This document shows positions 23,734-36,431 of a stretch of 64,000 nt of DNA, one piece after another (position 1 is the first letter of the stretch; every line of letters starts with the position of its first letter). The stretch spans positions 42,779,618 to 42,843,617 of the forward strand of contig CM051027.1 in NCBI GenBank assembly GCA_027627225.1. Reading direction: 5' to 3'. This DNA comes from Congeria kusceri. Lineage: Eukaryota; Mollusca; Bivalvia; Myida; Dreissenidae. The notes below the pieces were generated by a model. The model made no database searches and was not told the DNA's origin. It saw only the letters and a program-made list of their open reading frames with translations. Position numbers and translations under genes: made by a program.

Positions 23734-24639
23734 GTGATTTCATCCAGAATCCCCCGGTAATCCTGCATGGTCCGTGTGTTGTCCGGCGTTGGTGAGACTG
23801 TTGCTTAATGCTCATAGGTCATTTTGACCTTACGCATTATGCGCATGTATTTTATATCGAGCTGAATAAAGACTTCTTTCGCTCTTTTTTCCCAAAGCAT
23901 TCACACGCACTTAAATGTTCTAAAATAGTAGACACAATTGCTATCTACGGAGTGTGCCTATTGCTTAGAATTGTAGGAGGGGCGCTTGAAAGTAGAAAAA
24001 AATGTTTTCATTTACATCGTTGCACAGCGACACATTTATTTGCTCTATAACATGTAAATTACATGTAAAATACTTTAAAAGCATCCTTTAACATGAAAGC
24101 TTTGATTTCATGCGAAATGTGTTATATCAGTACTTGATTTGCCATCACTATTTATATCTTGATATGAATATATCCTCTTTAGTTTTGGAATGTTGCACCC
24201 TTCTTTTGTAGTGTATAAGACACTAAGATAAATAAACAGCTTATCTGATGTAGTGGATAGTGCAGCTTTATGATAATTTATGATACTCATTAAGAATTGT
24301 TTTCACGTTTGGCATAGAAAAACATTGTTTGACTCTTCATTATAACTATTTACAGCATATGTACTGATACTTGCGTTATATTATACTATGGACGCTTGTT
24401 TCATCTACCGAAAAGTTTATTAAGTAAAATTTTCTACTATGTACGATATGCTTAGAATAAATCACTACATACTGGAATATATGACAGTGCTGACGAAAAT
24501 AATTAATTTCTGAATAATTAGTTAAAGCATCTTAAAGCATACAAGCAAGAGATGGTAAAATACAATATAACAACGTTCCTTCCATGTTATTGCACAATTG
24601 CAATGCAAATTTTAAGATGTTTTGATGCTGGAGCGTTTT
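23734..24639. other. Unassigned DNA
   Basis: No supported gene, RNA or transposon ends. Confidence 0.4.
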
Positions 24640-27540
24640 TAGCTCACCTGAGCACGAAGTGCTCGGTGGGTTATTGGTAAAGGGGACCTCTCCGGCGTTG
24701 TCCGTCGTCCATCGTCCATCGTCCTTCGTCCATATGACGTCAACAATTTGGACCGTTATCGCGATAAAGACTACATATTTTATTCAATCGTGACCTAACT
24801 TGCACAGTTTGTGTATCATAAAATCTCTGATGGGATCGATAATGGGCCAAATCGGACCAGGAACATCAGAGTTATTGCCCCTTTGTATGTGAAAAATGAT
24901 GAAATTGCTTTTTTCCAACATAGAGACTTCATTTTTCATCCAATCTTGGCCACACTTGCACAAGTTGTGTATAACTGTAATGTCGTGGCCACAGTCAAAT
25001 ATGGGCCAGATTGGACCAGAAACACAAGAGTTATTGGCCCTTGATTGTGTTAATAAACTGCAAAAAAATGGACCTTGTGCGGAATAGATACTTCATTTTT
25101 TATCCATTCTTAATCAAACTTGCACAGTTTATCAAGGACCATAAGATCTCATAATTAAAGTGTTTATTTTGCATGCGGTCTATACAAAACTTGCATGGAT
25201 TGTTCATTGAAATTATATCTCAGACAAGTTTAATAATAACCAGATCAGAACAAAAATACTTAGCTAGTTTGATTATGAAAAGCAAACACTTACATTTCTT
25301 TTTTTTTCCCAAGCAAAATATAAATTCTTGAATTAATCACTGTGGTCTAAGGGAGATAAGTGAATTGGAACAGGTCTAGTGAGTCCCTGGAAAATATATA
25401 TGCACCATCATAAGTAGCACTCCACAGAGCAGTACATTCATAGCCATTTCTAGAAACTTGATAGTGGGCAGTGTAAGCACATGGCATGTGGTTAGTGAAT
25501 ACACACCCAGATGCTTCAGTGGGGCTGTTTACTGCATACTGGATTTAATTGTCCACTTCTGTGTACTATTTTAATGCACAGTATGATAACTCTCTTATTT
25601 ATTTAAATGTTTAAACACTTCTGGATTTTGAATTATTGCTTAGTAGAACAGAAAACTGCTGCAGTTAGGTTTAATAGGTTTAAAAGAGAGAAACTAAAGG
25701 TTGTAAGTAGCATTCACTAAAAAGTTGTGAATACAGATAATTTTCATGCTATTCAGTTTGATTATCATCAATAATATGACAAATGGTCAGCTTTTGATTG
25801 TCGAAACCAACATAATGCCAGCTGCCGATATTTCAAATTTGGAGGAAATTTATCACTGAAACATGGGAAACCTCCATTGTCTGGCTAGTTGCAAAATTTT
25901 GAAGATAACTAGAATTAGGGATAGCTATTGCATGTGGCCTTTTCGGATCATGTTCTTGTTCTACTGGTTGGATCATATGCTCACTACGTACTTACAGCAT
26001 GTTCGAGTGTAACAATGTTTTGTCATAACTGACGGATCTGGTTAACAATGTCTTGGGTTATGAGATATTAGCCACTTTCTCACCTTTAGAAAGTCATGTC
26101 TGCAAACACATAACTTGTACACACTATAACTGCATTTGTCTTGACTGATAAACTAATGTACAAATGGCAAAATTTGTCAAAGACTGTCTGAGTTATTGGT
26201 AAAACATATATTTTCATTTTTTTTTTAAATGACTGACAGATTTAATGTGGATAACCAAACATTTTACTGAAGAAAAAAAGAAATCAGAAAAAAAAACATT
26301 TATGGTCATTCTACAGGCCCGGTCTGTTATCTCGCCTGAGCAGTATACATTAAAATCTACTGTTTCTCTATTTGCCCTTAATTGCCATTGACTTACCGGT
26401 ACTTTAAAAGTTCCAAAACAGACTGTCAAGAAACATGATCTGAGAACCATAAGCAAAAAGAAAGTAGCAGCACCACCCAGACAGGATATCACTAGGGGTG
26501 TCACAATATACCGGTCTATTGGTTAATTGCAATACTTGAGTCTGCAATAAAATATCGCAATATGAATGTCCGTACCGATATAGTGGATTATTTATGTGGT
26601 CTTTTTACAGTTTTGTGTTTTTTCCTGTTATTATTAGATTGATTACAAAACTTTTGACTGAATTAAACCTCGCTTATTGTCGGTGATAAATAATTGAAAG
26701 AAAGTATTATTTTCTAAAGTTGATAGTTTTGTATGGGTGAAGGTCAAACGCCGGACCATTACAGACAGTACTGGTGACCAAGAATATTCCAATGATGTTT
26801 GGTATACATGTTTTCTTTTAAAATGTATATGCATTATAATACATTAAACCTGATACATTATTTCCAGTATAAAATAAAGAGTGAAATACACGCATAGTTT
26901 ATGCACAAAACAAATATACATCATGAATAGAGTACCTGTACATGTAAAACATCACTCTGTATGTAATATAACAACTATAGTGAACAGGAATGACAGGCGG
27001 TTTGAGAGTGTTGCTTATAATTGTTTTCCTTTTCTATCTACTGTTTATATGTTGCTATTTTTGCGTCTGTCATCAACATCGGTGAACATAGCAAGTGGAA
27101 AAATCATCCTATAAAATATTGCGCTATTCATAGTGATTTTATTAGTCTTAAGCTTATTAAATACATGAATACCATGGTCGCAATATATAAAAAAATCAAC
27201 CACAATATATCGCAATATGGATTTCTAATATCGTGACACACCTAGATATCATATCAAGAAATCAAGGAGACTTATCAAACGCATTTGTGTATTCTTCAGA
27301 TTTCTTCATGAAAGTACAGTCCTTACTTGTTTATGTCCATGAGTTTTATTGTTTGATTTTGATATGCCAGAGTAAGCTGGGGAGTTAAATAAATATGACA
27401 GTTAATCAGCTAGTTGAATTTTTTAAGACCATTATGGCACACATGCTTTAAATAACATTTCTTAAAACCTGTCACTACACTAAGGTCTTCGTCATTGCCA
27501 GTACTCAGGTGAGCCATTTGGGCCATCATGGCCGTCTTGT
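24640..27540 (+). mobile_element. Helitron-like element, copy 2 (interrupted by hAT)
   Basis: The 5' hairpin AGCTCACCTGAGCACGAAGT begins at 24641. The 3' hairpin GGGCCATCATGGCC followed by GTCTTGT ends at 27540, and T flanks both sides. The interior has about 150-bp units with GAGACTTCATTTTTCATCCA and TTGCACA words, like copy 3. It is cut at 26492 by a 752-bp hAT-like insertion. Without it the element is about 2.1 kb. Non-coding. Confidence 0.65.
26493..27244. mobile_element. hAT-like non-autonomous element
   Basis: The ends are TAGGGGTGTCACAATAT (left) and TATCGTGACACACCTA (right), terminal inverted repeats of about 16 bp. Flanks are GATATCAC at 26485-26492 and GATATCAT at 27245-27252, an 8-bp duplication with one mismatch. 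TAGGGNTG-type ends with an 8-bp duplication are diagnostic of hAT. Subterminal CAATAT/CGCAATATGG words are frequent. No transposase frame. Confidence 0.85.
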
Positions 27541-27896
27541 TCAAATCTGCATAGTATTTAAATAATGCGGGCATTTGAAACTTAAATATTTGTGTATGCT
27601 AATAACATAACATGTAAAAGTCCAAATTAAATAGAAATGCGATATGTTAAATGATAAATGGGACACTTTGTAATATACTATTAAATCAGGTCACATTATT
27701 GTCCAGTTTAACATATATTATCAGCTGTAATAGATATACTCTAACGCCTTTTGGTGCGTTGCATCAGGCATTTTTGTACACAACTGATAAAATCTACAGT
27801 TCGTATAGAACTTTGCTACAGACAACTGAAGAACGGGACATCTGTAACGCAATAACACTTGGTGTTTAGCACTTAAGATTGATATTTGCATTGCAG
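27541..27896. other. Unique DNA upstream of candidate exon
   Basis: No repeat ends. It ends in a pyrimidine-poor but acceptor-like TTTGCATTGCAG at 27885-27896. It could be promoter, 5' UTR or intron. Confidence 0.35.
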
Positions 27897-28034
27897 GGTA
27901 ATCGAGTATGGAAATGATGATCTATTGGTTGGTTCTCTTCGAAATCTTGCTGTTCGAGCTCACAACGGCATCCATAAATGAGACGACTGAAACCAAATGT
28001 CCTCATGCAAAACAGCGTTACGACTTTATTATAG
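27897..28034 (+). CDS. Candidate signal-peptide exon, host gene
   Basis: ATG at 27908 has a good start context (A at -3, G at +4). It encodes 42 residues plus one base before a donor ATAG|GTAATG at 28034 (phase 1). The N-terminus is a typical signal peptide, MEMMIYW then LVLFEILLFELTTAS. It is followed by an acidic linker with one N-glycosylation sequon (NET), a single Cys and RYDFII at the exon end. RYDFII+G/V at an exon end resembles the first beta strand of FAD-binding GMC-type oxidoreductases (YDFIIVGxG), but no second exon with the GxGxxG loop was found. The exon at 60597 is phase-compatible and would give another continuation. The acceptor-like CAG at 27896 suggests an upstream 5' UTR exon, or may be chance. 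The stretch lies in non-repeat DNA. Confidence 0.45.
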
Positions 28035-28570
28035 GTAATGATTTCATTATCATAAAAGTATAAAGGTATTAATATTTGCTGTAAATAATAGTATTTATAC
28101 AGTTTTAAAGATTCCAGAGCCATATTATTGGAAACATAAATAGTTAGTTAGTTCTCGTAGAATAATACTCATAAATGTACACTCTATGTAAAACAACATA
28201 CTATTATTAAAATTATCCATAATAATGTAGCAACACCATTTAAATACAAATTAAACATATGGGATTTTGTTCCTAAGAATTTGTGGACTGTTCTACATTG
28301 GAACCATTAGACATAGGTATCTTCACTAATGTTGAACACAATGTGCATACACACGTTACTCTGAATTCCATTTTGTTTGGTTGGGATATCACTGCTTTGA
28401 ATAAATGTTTTATAAACATGTTTTTCTTCTTTAGGACTTGTCATTAATTTCTTCACAAATTTTGCTAACACAGGTCCTTAAATTGTATAATCATAGGTAA
28501 ATATGTCTCACAACTTCTTCATAAATTTACTTATTACTTTGATTAGACCTTGGTACAGTAGAAAATTTAA
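28035..28570. other. Probable intronic DNA
   Basis: AT-rich, no features seen. Assigned as intron only if the exon at 27897-28034 is real. Confidence 0.35.
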
Positions 28571-28578
28571 TATATAAT

Positions 28579-28675
28579 TATATATTATTATTATTATTAT
28601 TATTATTAAGCCAAGTTAACTTCATATGTTTTGAACACCCTTAATATTAATAATAATAATAATTAATAATAATGA
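28579..28675. repeat. (TTA)n and (AAT)n microsatellites in opposite orientation
   Basis: TTATTATTA run at 28583-28607 and AATAATAAT runs at 28649-28671, about 40 bp apart. The pair could form a hairpin. It adjoins the truncated 3' side of LINE-3. Confidence 0.85.
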
Positions 28676-28694
28676 TATTCTTTTAACAGTGACT

Positions 28695-31025
28695 GTGCTT
28701 TATATTTTGATTGGACCTAACTATATGAAGTCGTAAACAAGTTTGCTGATTTGTTTGATAATTTCCATTCGTGGTAATGGTAGTTACACAAATAAATGAG
28801 TAAGAAGTGGAGGAGTAGTGATTTAACGATAGTTATTTTTCCTCGCGGTGTAATATTTCTACGATTCCAATGAGTTATTAAATTCTTGATACTGTTGATT
28901 TTGTTATCAAATTTTTTCATGACCATGTTTCCTAAATTAAGTCATACACTGTAAAAGACGTTGCTCCCCGTGTCTGTTGGTATTTTTTATCGAGCTTGTA
29001 CTGTACTTCATAGAGCCTATCAAAATTAATTTTATCACAGTGTACATTCAATCCAGAGTATGTTGAAAATTCATGAAGCAAGTCTAATGTACAATTAAGA
29101 GATGATTCAGATCCGCCCAGTAATAAAGATGTGTCTTTTAAGCAAATTGTGATGTTTTATATTGTGTGTCTTTAATTGTTATACCGTTTATTTGTTGCTT
29201 TCTCTGATTTTAATAGCAAGACTTTCCGCACATAAAGTAAAAATGTAAGCACTTATCGGGTCCCCTTGACGTCATCCCCTCTAAATACTGAAGGTATTTG
29301 ATAAGAATTAATTTATTTGTATGGATGCCGTAGTATTGTGCAAATACATGGATATCCATTGTTGGAACATTGGTAAAAAATTAAAAACTCTAAAAGCGGT
29401 TTCTATAAACTGAAAAGATAAAGTATCGAACGCCTTTTCAAAATTTATTTGATAAGTAATCCAGGCACATTATTATCTTCAGCATATTTCAAGAAGATGC
29501 CGTAAAGTAGTCCAGTGTTTTTACCAATAAATAGCCTTCTAATGAAACCAGTTTGATCATTGGAGATTAAAACATCAAGTACTGTTGTTAATATATTTGG
29601 AATTTTCCAAGATGCCAGTTTATAGACAACATTTAATAAAGGTAATGGTCTTACAATTTTCAAATAACAACGATGTTTGTTGTCTTTTGGGATGCAAGTC
29701 ATTATTCCATGTTTTTGAGTTATGGACAATGAATTATTGTTAAAGGCATAATTTATTCTTCTTACTATGACATGGCATAATTTGTTCCAAAATACTTTAT
29801 ACAATTCTGCGGTGAATCCATCAGAACCTGGACTTCTGTCATTTTTCATATGTTTATGTGTAAAGGCAACTTTATTTATACTTGCTGTAGTCCTTCTAAC
29901 GAATCAACTTGAGCATTATTAAGTTTCAGTACCTTGGTATTAGCTTAATCTGTATTTATATCATATGCAATTTCATTTTCATTTCTTTTGTATAGTGTTT
30001 TATAAAAAAGAAACTGCTTCATTAAAAATATCATTTTCCCATTCATCTGTTTCAATAAAAGGCATTGACTTATTTGTATAATGGTATGATTCAAAAGAGG
30101 AAAATAATTTTGAAGGTTTTCCCCCTCTTCTAGCCATTAAGCTTTTTGAACGAATAAGTGAACCAACAAGTGTATTTTCCTGTAACTTTTCTAATTCATT
30201 TTGTAAATCTTGAAGTTAGTTAATATCAGTTTCATGTAATGACATTTCAAGTTGTTCGATTTTCTTAGTAAAGTGAGATTCATGTTTTTGTTTACCTTTA
30301 TATGAGGAAAATGAAAATCTTTTCCCTCTAATTTCCATAAGTAACGTTTCTAAGAATAGCTGATCATTAATAACAAACTGTATGTAATTGTTGTTAAGTG
30401 TTTCTAAGTTGTCTATGTTGTATACTGGACAACAATAGTGTTCCTTAATATTTTAATCAAACTATTTATGCAATTTAAATAGTCAATATCATTTGAAAGT
30501 GAACTGATGAATTTCATCAGTTGTTCCATATATCAAAATCTCATTTCTAAGTCAATAATTGAATGATCTGATTTATAACTGGAATCTAAATTTTAGTTTC
30601 TAATTTTAGAGGACATGTTATTAGAAGTAAGGAAAAATCAAGCCTAACCTGCTTTAACGGTGTTGACCGTCTCCATGAGTATTGTTGGATATTACCATTT
30701 AGATATCTGAAAGTATCAGAAAGTATCAGTTAAATTGTTAAATTGTTATCCCTGGTTGTTTCTCTAGCCTTTTTATCATTATTAAAGGATTTATAATTTG
30801 AATAATCCAAGTTTACATCCAGTACAAGATTAAGATTGAATTTGAGCGTCCAAAACTAAAATAACAATCCTCATCCCATTCTGAATAAAGTTTACTTTCC
30901 ATATCTTGAATAAAATGACCGTCTTGCAGGCAGTAAATATGTGCTTGTTTTGATTTTAAAAAGTCAAAGACAGCTCTACGCTTCTTACTGTTATAGAGAC
31001 CCATACAATTGTATGAAACAAATTT
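28695..31025 (-). pseudogene. LINE-3: L1/Tx1-like element, endonuclease to RT, degenerate
   Basis: Read on the minus strand from 31025. The endonuclease start VSYNCMGLYNSKKRRAVF is at about 31020, and the endonuclease ends with the SDHSIIDLEMRF block near 30560. After a linker with many stops, the RT begins with MKNDRSPGSDGFTAELYK (29849), TCIPKDNK, VRPLPLLNVVYKLA and NDQTGF (about 29560), then degrades. The connection block WNRRNITPRGKITIVKSLLL is at about 28850. The 3' end is missing, cut near an AAT microsatellite. Multiple frameshifts and stops mean no function. It is closest in order and motifs to LINE-2 and LINE-4. Confidence 0.8.
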
Positions 31026-31430
31026 TTAGATTATCAATTTATACAAGTACATGTGTATAAGGAAAAGTGTGTCTTAACAGTTACATTATTAAACAAATAT
31101 TTTTACAAACAGAATACAACTTTTCGAAGCACCGGTAATTCTGCATTTTATATCGAATTTGTTAGTCCTAATTTAAGCAATTCAGAAAAAAAATGAAACA
31201 AAGAAGACAATATACGAAAAGAAGTTCAAGGTGTGTATATAGATTATGTATACAATCAAACAATGAGTGATATTTACATTAAAATACATGATTTTACAAC
31301 AATTATGGTGGTAGTGAGCTTTTAGCTATATTAATTTAATATTAATACTGTATCTATTTTTGTATAATAATAACATCAAAATTTATATTTATGCAATGTT
31401 ACACCTACATGTATTCAAATCCTACCACGC

Positions 31431-31473
<43 letters not shown>
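31431..31473. repeat. (AAT)n microsatellite
   Basis: About 14 tandem triplets at the 5' truncation point of LINE-4. Confidence 0.95.
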
Positions 31474-31475
<2 letters not shown>

Positions 31476-33762
31476 GTAAAGACAAAAACATTGAAATTAG
31501 ACTCATGGCCAAAAAAACTAATACTAGACGAAATATACCATGACAAACTTAATGGAATCATATTAAGAGGTAAAGCCAAACATGTTGAACATAACAGAAA
31601 AAAATAAATATTTCGCAAACATGAAAAAAAGACGCGGTGAACAAAAAACAATTCATCAATTAATAATCAACACTCACTAACAGAGAAGCTATTTTAGAAG
31701 AACAACAATTATTCTACCGAAATCTATATAAAAAGCGAACCGTTGAAACAAACAACGTATTTGATTTTCCTTTTAACACTTTGAATTAAATCGAAAAAGA
31801 TTCATGTAATGGTATATTAACAGAATATGAATGTAAACTAGCGCTTAAAGAAATGGAAAATAACAAAAGCCCTGGCTCTGACGATATAACAATAGAATTT
31901 TATAAAATATTTTGGAATGAAATTAAAAAATACTTAATAGACTCACTTAATTCGTATAACATTGGAGAACTTACCGTTTTACAAAAACAAGGACTTATTT
32001 CATTAATACCAAAACCAGGTAAAAATTTAGATTCACTTTCGAACTGGCGCCCAATTAGTTTACCCAATACTGACTATAACATTGCTACAAAATCTATAGC
32101 AAACAGAATTAAAAATATACTACCATCTCTTATTTCCAACTCCCAGTCAGGCTTTGTAAAGGGAAGATATATCGGTGAAAACGTTAGACTTTTACAAGAA
32201 TGCATAGATTTTTGCAACAAATCAAACAAACATGGTCTAATATTCTTTGCAGATTTCGAAAAGGCTTTTGATTCTCCAGACCACTAATTCATGTGTGCGT
32301 GCCTGGAAAAAATGAACTTTGGTGAAAGTCTTATAAAATGGGTAAAATTATTTTACAAAAATATAAACAGTATAATAACAAACAATGTTTTTTTTTTCTA
32401 ACAGCTTCGAAATAGAAAGAGGAGTAAGACAAGGATGTCCATTATCTTCTCTCCTATTTATTTTATGCATTGAATTTTTATCGCAACATATAAAATCTAA
32501 TGAGTCTATAAAAGGTATACAAATACACCAGGAGTCGAAATTAAACAATCTCTATTAGCTGATGGTGCAACTTACTTTTGTGATGATAATCCAGACTCGT
32601 TCTAAAAATTAATGTCATCGTTAATAGTATTTGGACAATCATCGGGTCTTTATTTTAATAAATCGAAATGTACTGTGTTAAGAGAAGGGAAATTTAAAAG
32701 TACTAACATCGAATTAATGAAGGAATTAAAATTTCGATGGACTTCCAGTGAAGCCACGGCACTAGGAATAACGTTTACAAATAATGAAACTGAAACATAA
32801 TACCAAAATTACAAAACTTCAATAATTGTCTGAAAAGTTGGCAACATCGCAAACTCACCCTTTTAAGCAAAGTGACGTATTAAAACTTTTGCACTTCCAA
32901 ACTTAATTTACGTACTAACAGTTCTTCCAAATCCAAGTGAAGACATTTTTAAAGAAATCAACAACACGATATTCCAATTCATATGGGATGGAAAAGCGGA
33001 TAAAATAAAAAGAATCACTTTAATACAACCAGTTGAACTAGGAGGCATAACATAAAAGCATTAGTCAATTCAATCAAGTCCAGCTGGGTAAAATGTTTAT
33101 TAGATAAATCAAATAGTGGACATTGGAAATGAGATTTAATATTTCAATGTAACATTAACGACACAAACATACTGAATATTTGTAAAGAAAACAAATTCTT
33201 ACATGACGTATTAGAAGCATGGACTAATAGTACAAATAACCTCAACAAGAATTACAATAGTAAAGTTATACTTTGGAACAATAAAGATATACAAGTTAAT
33301 AACACAACATTTGTCTGTAGACAAATCTGTAGAGACACTCTCTGTAGAGAATGGTTCGAGCGAGGTATTAAATGTGTTGATCAATTATATGACTCCAGAG
33401 TACAAAACTTCTATTCATTTGAAAATATATGTTACTTACACGACATCCCAATCAATAACTTCCTTATGTATTACTCATTGATACATAGTATACCGACTAA
33501 TATAAAATCTCAAATAAACATTGAAAATAAACAATGTACGCAAACTGTTTTCCTAGAAAAAGTGATATCAATAAACAAACCAAATAAGTTAATATATAAA
33601 CTGCACATCCCAAAATCAAACGAATTAACAAAAGCACAACAAAAATGGGAACATATATTCAACAACAGTAATATGAACTGGAAACTAATTTTTACAATGC
33701 CATACACAGCAACAACAGACACAAAATTAAGAAACTTCAATATAAATATATCAACAGAATTA

Positions 33763-35440
33763 TAGGCCTTTCCCAAAACTAGGTTACTTCCCTTGCGTAA
33801 TCACGAGTGATGTCCCCTGTTCACTTCCGGCGACTTTTATTGATTATAAGGCGGGATTCGTGTATTGATATTTACCAAAAAACATACAATATATTTGATT
33901 TTAAATCTTAAAATTGTGTTGATATCGCAAAAATAAATTTACAAATATCAACATTCCTATATAATATACATCATGTACTTTATTTATCAATTAATTAAAT
34001 TATTTTTTTGATTTTTAACAATATTGTCTACTCTTTGCAGATTGACAAACAAACTGTACACAGTACGTTTAAAGGTTATTATGCAACAAAACACAATAAT
34101 AGCGATTTCAGTATCTAAACTATTAAATTTGCATTATAAAATAAAATAAATAAATACAGCTGTTTTTAGTACAATGATTTTGCTAAGTAACTCTAAACTA
34201 ACATTCTTCTGGCGACTAAAGATACGAAAATAAGGTATAATCACAGAAAGTTTGAGCGTAATTCCGATGTTTTTGACAGCAACTTCTTATTTGAATTCCA
34301 TACACATTTGAGTTTAAATTTAAAGCTTTTTTTTGTTGCAGATATTCTTGTTGTGTGCTTAATATTATACGGTGCTTGAACATGCTTCGCTTTAATCTTG
34401 AAATATAATGTAACAAAACTATTTCTGTTAACACAATATTAAAATAACTAAAGATGATGTCACTCCTCATTAAATGTTATAATTGATGTTGTATTAAAGA
34501 GATTAAGTAAGTAATTTGTTTATTATTGTGTCATGTGTTTAAACAACTGAGATTATTTCTTCATTTCTGTCGGACTCGTGGTAAACAAACAACATTATAT
34601 TATCGCAGCAGCTAATTCCCGTATGGTTTAGAAAAACAAAACACGATGAGCTCTTAAATGTTCACCACCTTTCAATTCTTCAGAATTGAAAATAAAATGC
34701 TGTGCTATATTATTTCACTCTTCAATTTAAACCAATTTATTAATTCGAAAAAGTGTTTAATGCTTTGAATTATGTTCTGTTCTGTTCAATACGGTGGCAA
34801 CATTTCATAGGGTGATAGGCAAAGAACATCAACGGAGACAACAACATTTTAAAATGTGAGATAAACTTTAATTTGAGACGCAAACAATGGAGACGAAGTG
34901 GGACATGTTAGTTGTCTCTGCATGTAGATCTTTATCATCAATGCATTACGCAATTGCACGGTTTAGCGGTATTGTTCTAAGGGCAATTTGATAAGATCCC
35001 CGCGGTTTGTGGCTTTGGTATTTTTATGACTCCCTCTTCAGACAGATAACTAAGTATCCATTGAGAGAAAATGTGTTCATTCGTGGTATTTATTTTTTTT
35101 TATGGAAAACAACCGTTTAAGACTCGACAAGGAGACTACTTTTTTTTCTGGATACCTGGCATACGGACATGTGGCCTTAGTAATGAGCTTAAAACGATAC
35201 TACATTTAGTTTTAATAATTCATCCTGTATGAGTTTTTTTGTAATATTTAATCAAATACATATGGTTTAAAAAATTTCCATTACAAGTTTTCAAAGCCGC
35301 TTGGTCTTAGATCTATAATACTTTATATGGCAAGCTAGGGAAAACGTCGCCGGAAGTCGGGTTTCAAATATGACGGATGTGATTTCGCAATAACGGGAGG
35401 TAATTTCCAAGGGAGATCACCTAGTTTTGGGAAAGGCCTA
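33763..35440. mobile_element. AGGCCTTTCCC-ended DNA transposon, non-autonomous
   Basis: The terminal inverted repeats read AGGCCTTTCCCAAAACTAGG on both ends, followed by imperfect pairing (CTTCCCTTG / TCTCCCTTG) and a further inverted word ACTTCCGGCGAC about 65-90 bp in. Flanks share TA(T). Deleting the element with one TA copy restores the LINE-4 frame (NRIIATNKYLF), proving the insertion borders within a base or two. The interior is AT-rich with no transposase. The 2-3 bp duplication is compatible with Tc1/mariner-like or PIF-like families; not assigned. Confidence 0.8.
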
Positions 35441-35628
35441 TCGCAACAAACAAATATCTCTTTAAATGCAAATTATCAAATACGAACTTATGTGATCTAT
35501 GTTGCGAACATGTTGAATCAATTGAACATATATTCTGGGAATGTATATACGTTCAAAACATATGGCCTCAGTTATCAACTACTCTTAATAGCAAATCTTT
35601 CAATATCACATTTACATATTACTGTGGA

Positions 35629-36431
35629 TTCGTTTAATTTCGTTGACATGAAATTTCATGGATTCGTAAAATCGGGCATATTCGTTGGATCTTAAATTCG
35701 TGAATTTCGATTTTTTGCCAAAAACCTAAAAAAATTACTGTTTCTATGTGCTTTTTGTTTATTCTAACAACCCTTGCGCTCAGTTGACATCCGCTAAAGC
35801 AACAACATGTCAATTATCCGCATTGTCCGTATCTTATCGTCTCATTCTCGCGATAATGTGGTCCCTAGTGTAACAACACCATACCTATTTTATGCGGGAT
35901 TAAATTTAGATGCAATATACCAGTATCGCAATAAACAGCCCAATGAATAGTGGTACCCATAGTGTCTTGTATAATTGTAATAAAAAAGTGGGTCCTATCA
36001 ATGGCAGTTTGACACGAACCCAGTTAAGCGCATGACAATTAACAAGTGACAAGCTGCGAATATCAATACGTGAGTGACAATTGAGCAGTCTGTACCTTTC
36101 AATTATTCTGTCAGTAGTATCTGTTCTTTCAAGAAGGAAACATCATACAATTATATATTTTTTCAAACATAATTAAAGTATAATTTAACATCATGTCAGT
36201 ATTCACAGTAAATAATTATCAAGGGAGGTGACACAATCACCCAAACATGGGTCAAAAGTAGTTGCGCCCCTTTTGTCTGATGTCACAGTAGGGCAGATAC
36301 TAATAATTTCGGATATAAGACTTCGGACATAAACGTCCGTCGTACATTTGAATTCATGGTTGAGCTGACCTACGAAAATCCACGAAAATTAGTGTCCGAC
36401 GAATAATAATCGTTTTAGAGTATATCATAAG
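35629..36431. mobile_element. Insertion in LINE-4 C-terminus
   Basis: CTGTGGA occurs at 35622-35628 and again at 36432-36438, where the LINE-4 protein frame resumes (CGIQETSEQ). The inserted 803 bp begins TTCGTTTAATTTCG and near its right end has CCACGAAAATTAGTG-type words, typical of a TIR-like pair with TTTCGTGG/CCACGAAA. The interior carries no gene. Family not assigned. Confidence 0.6.
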
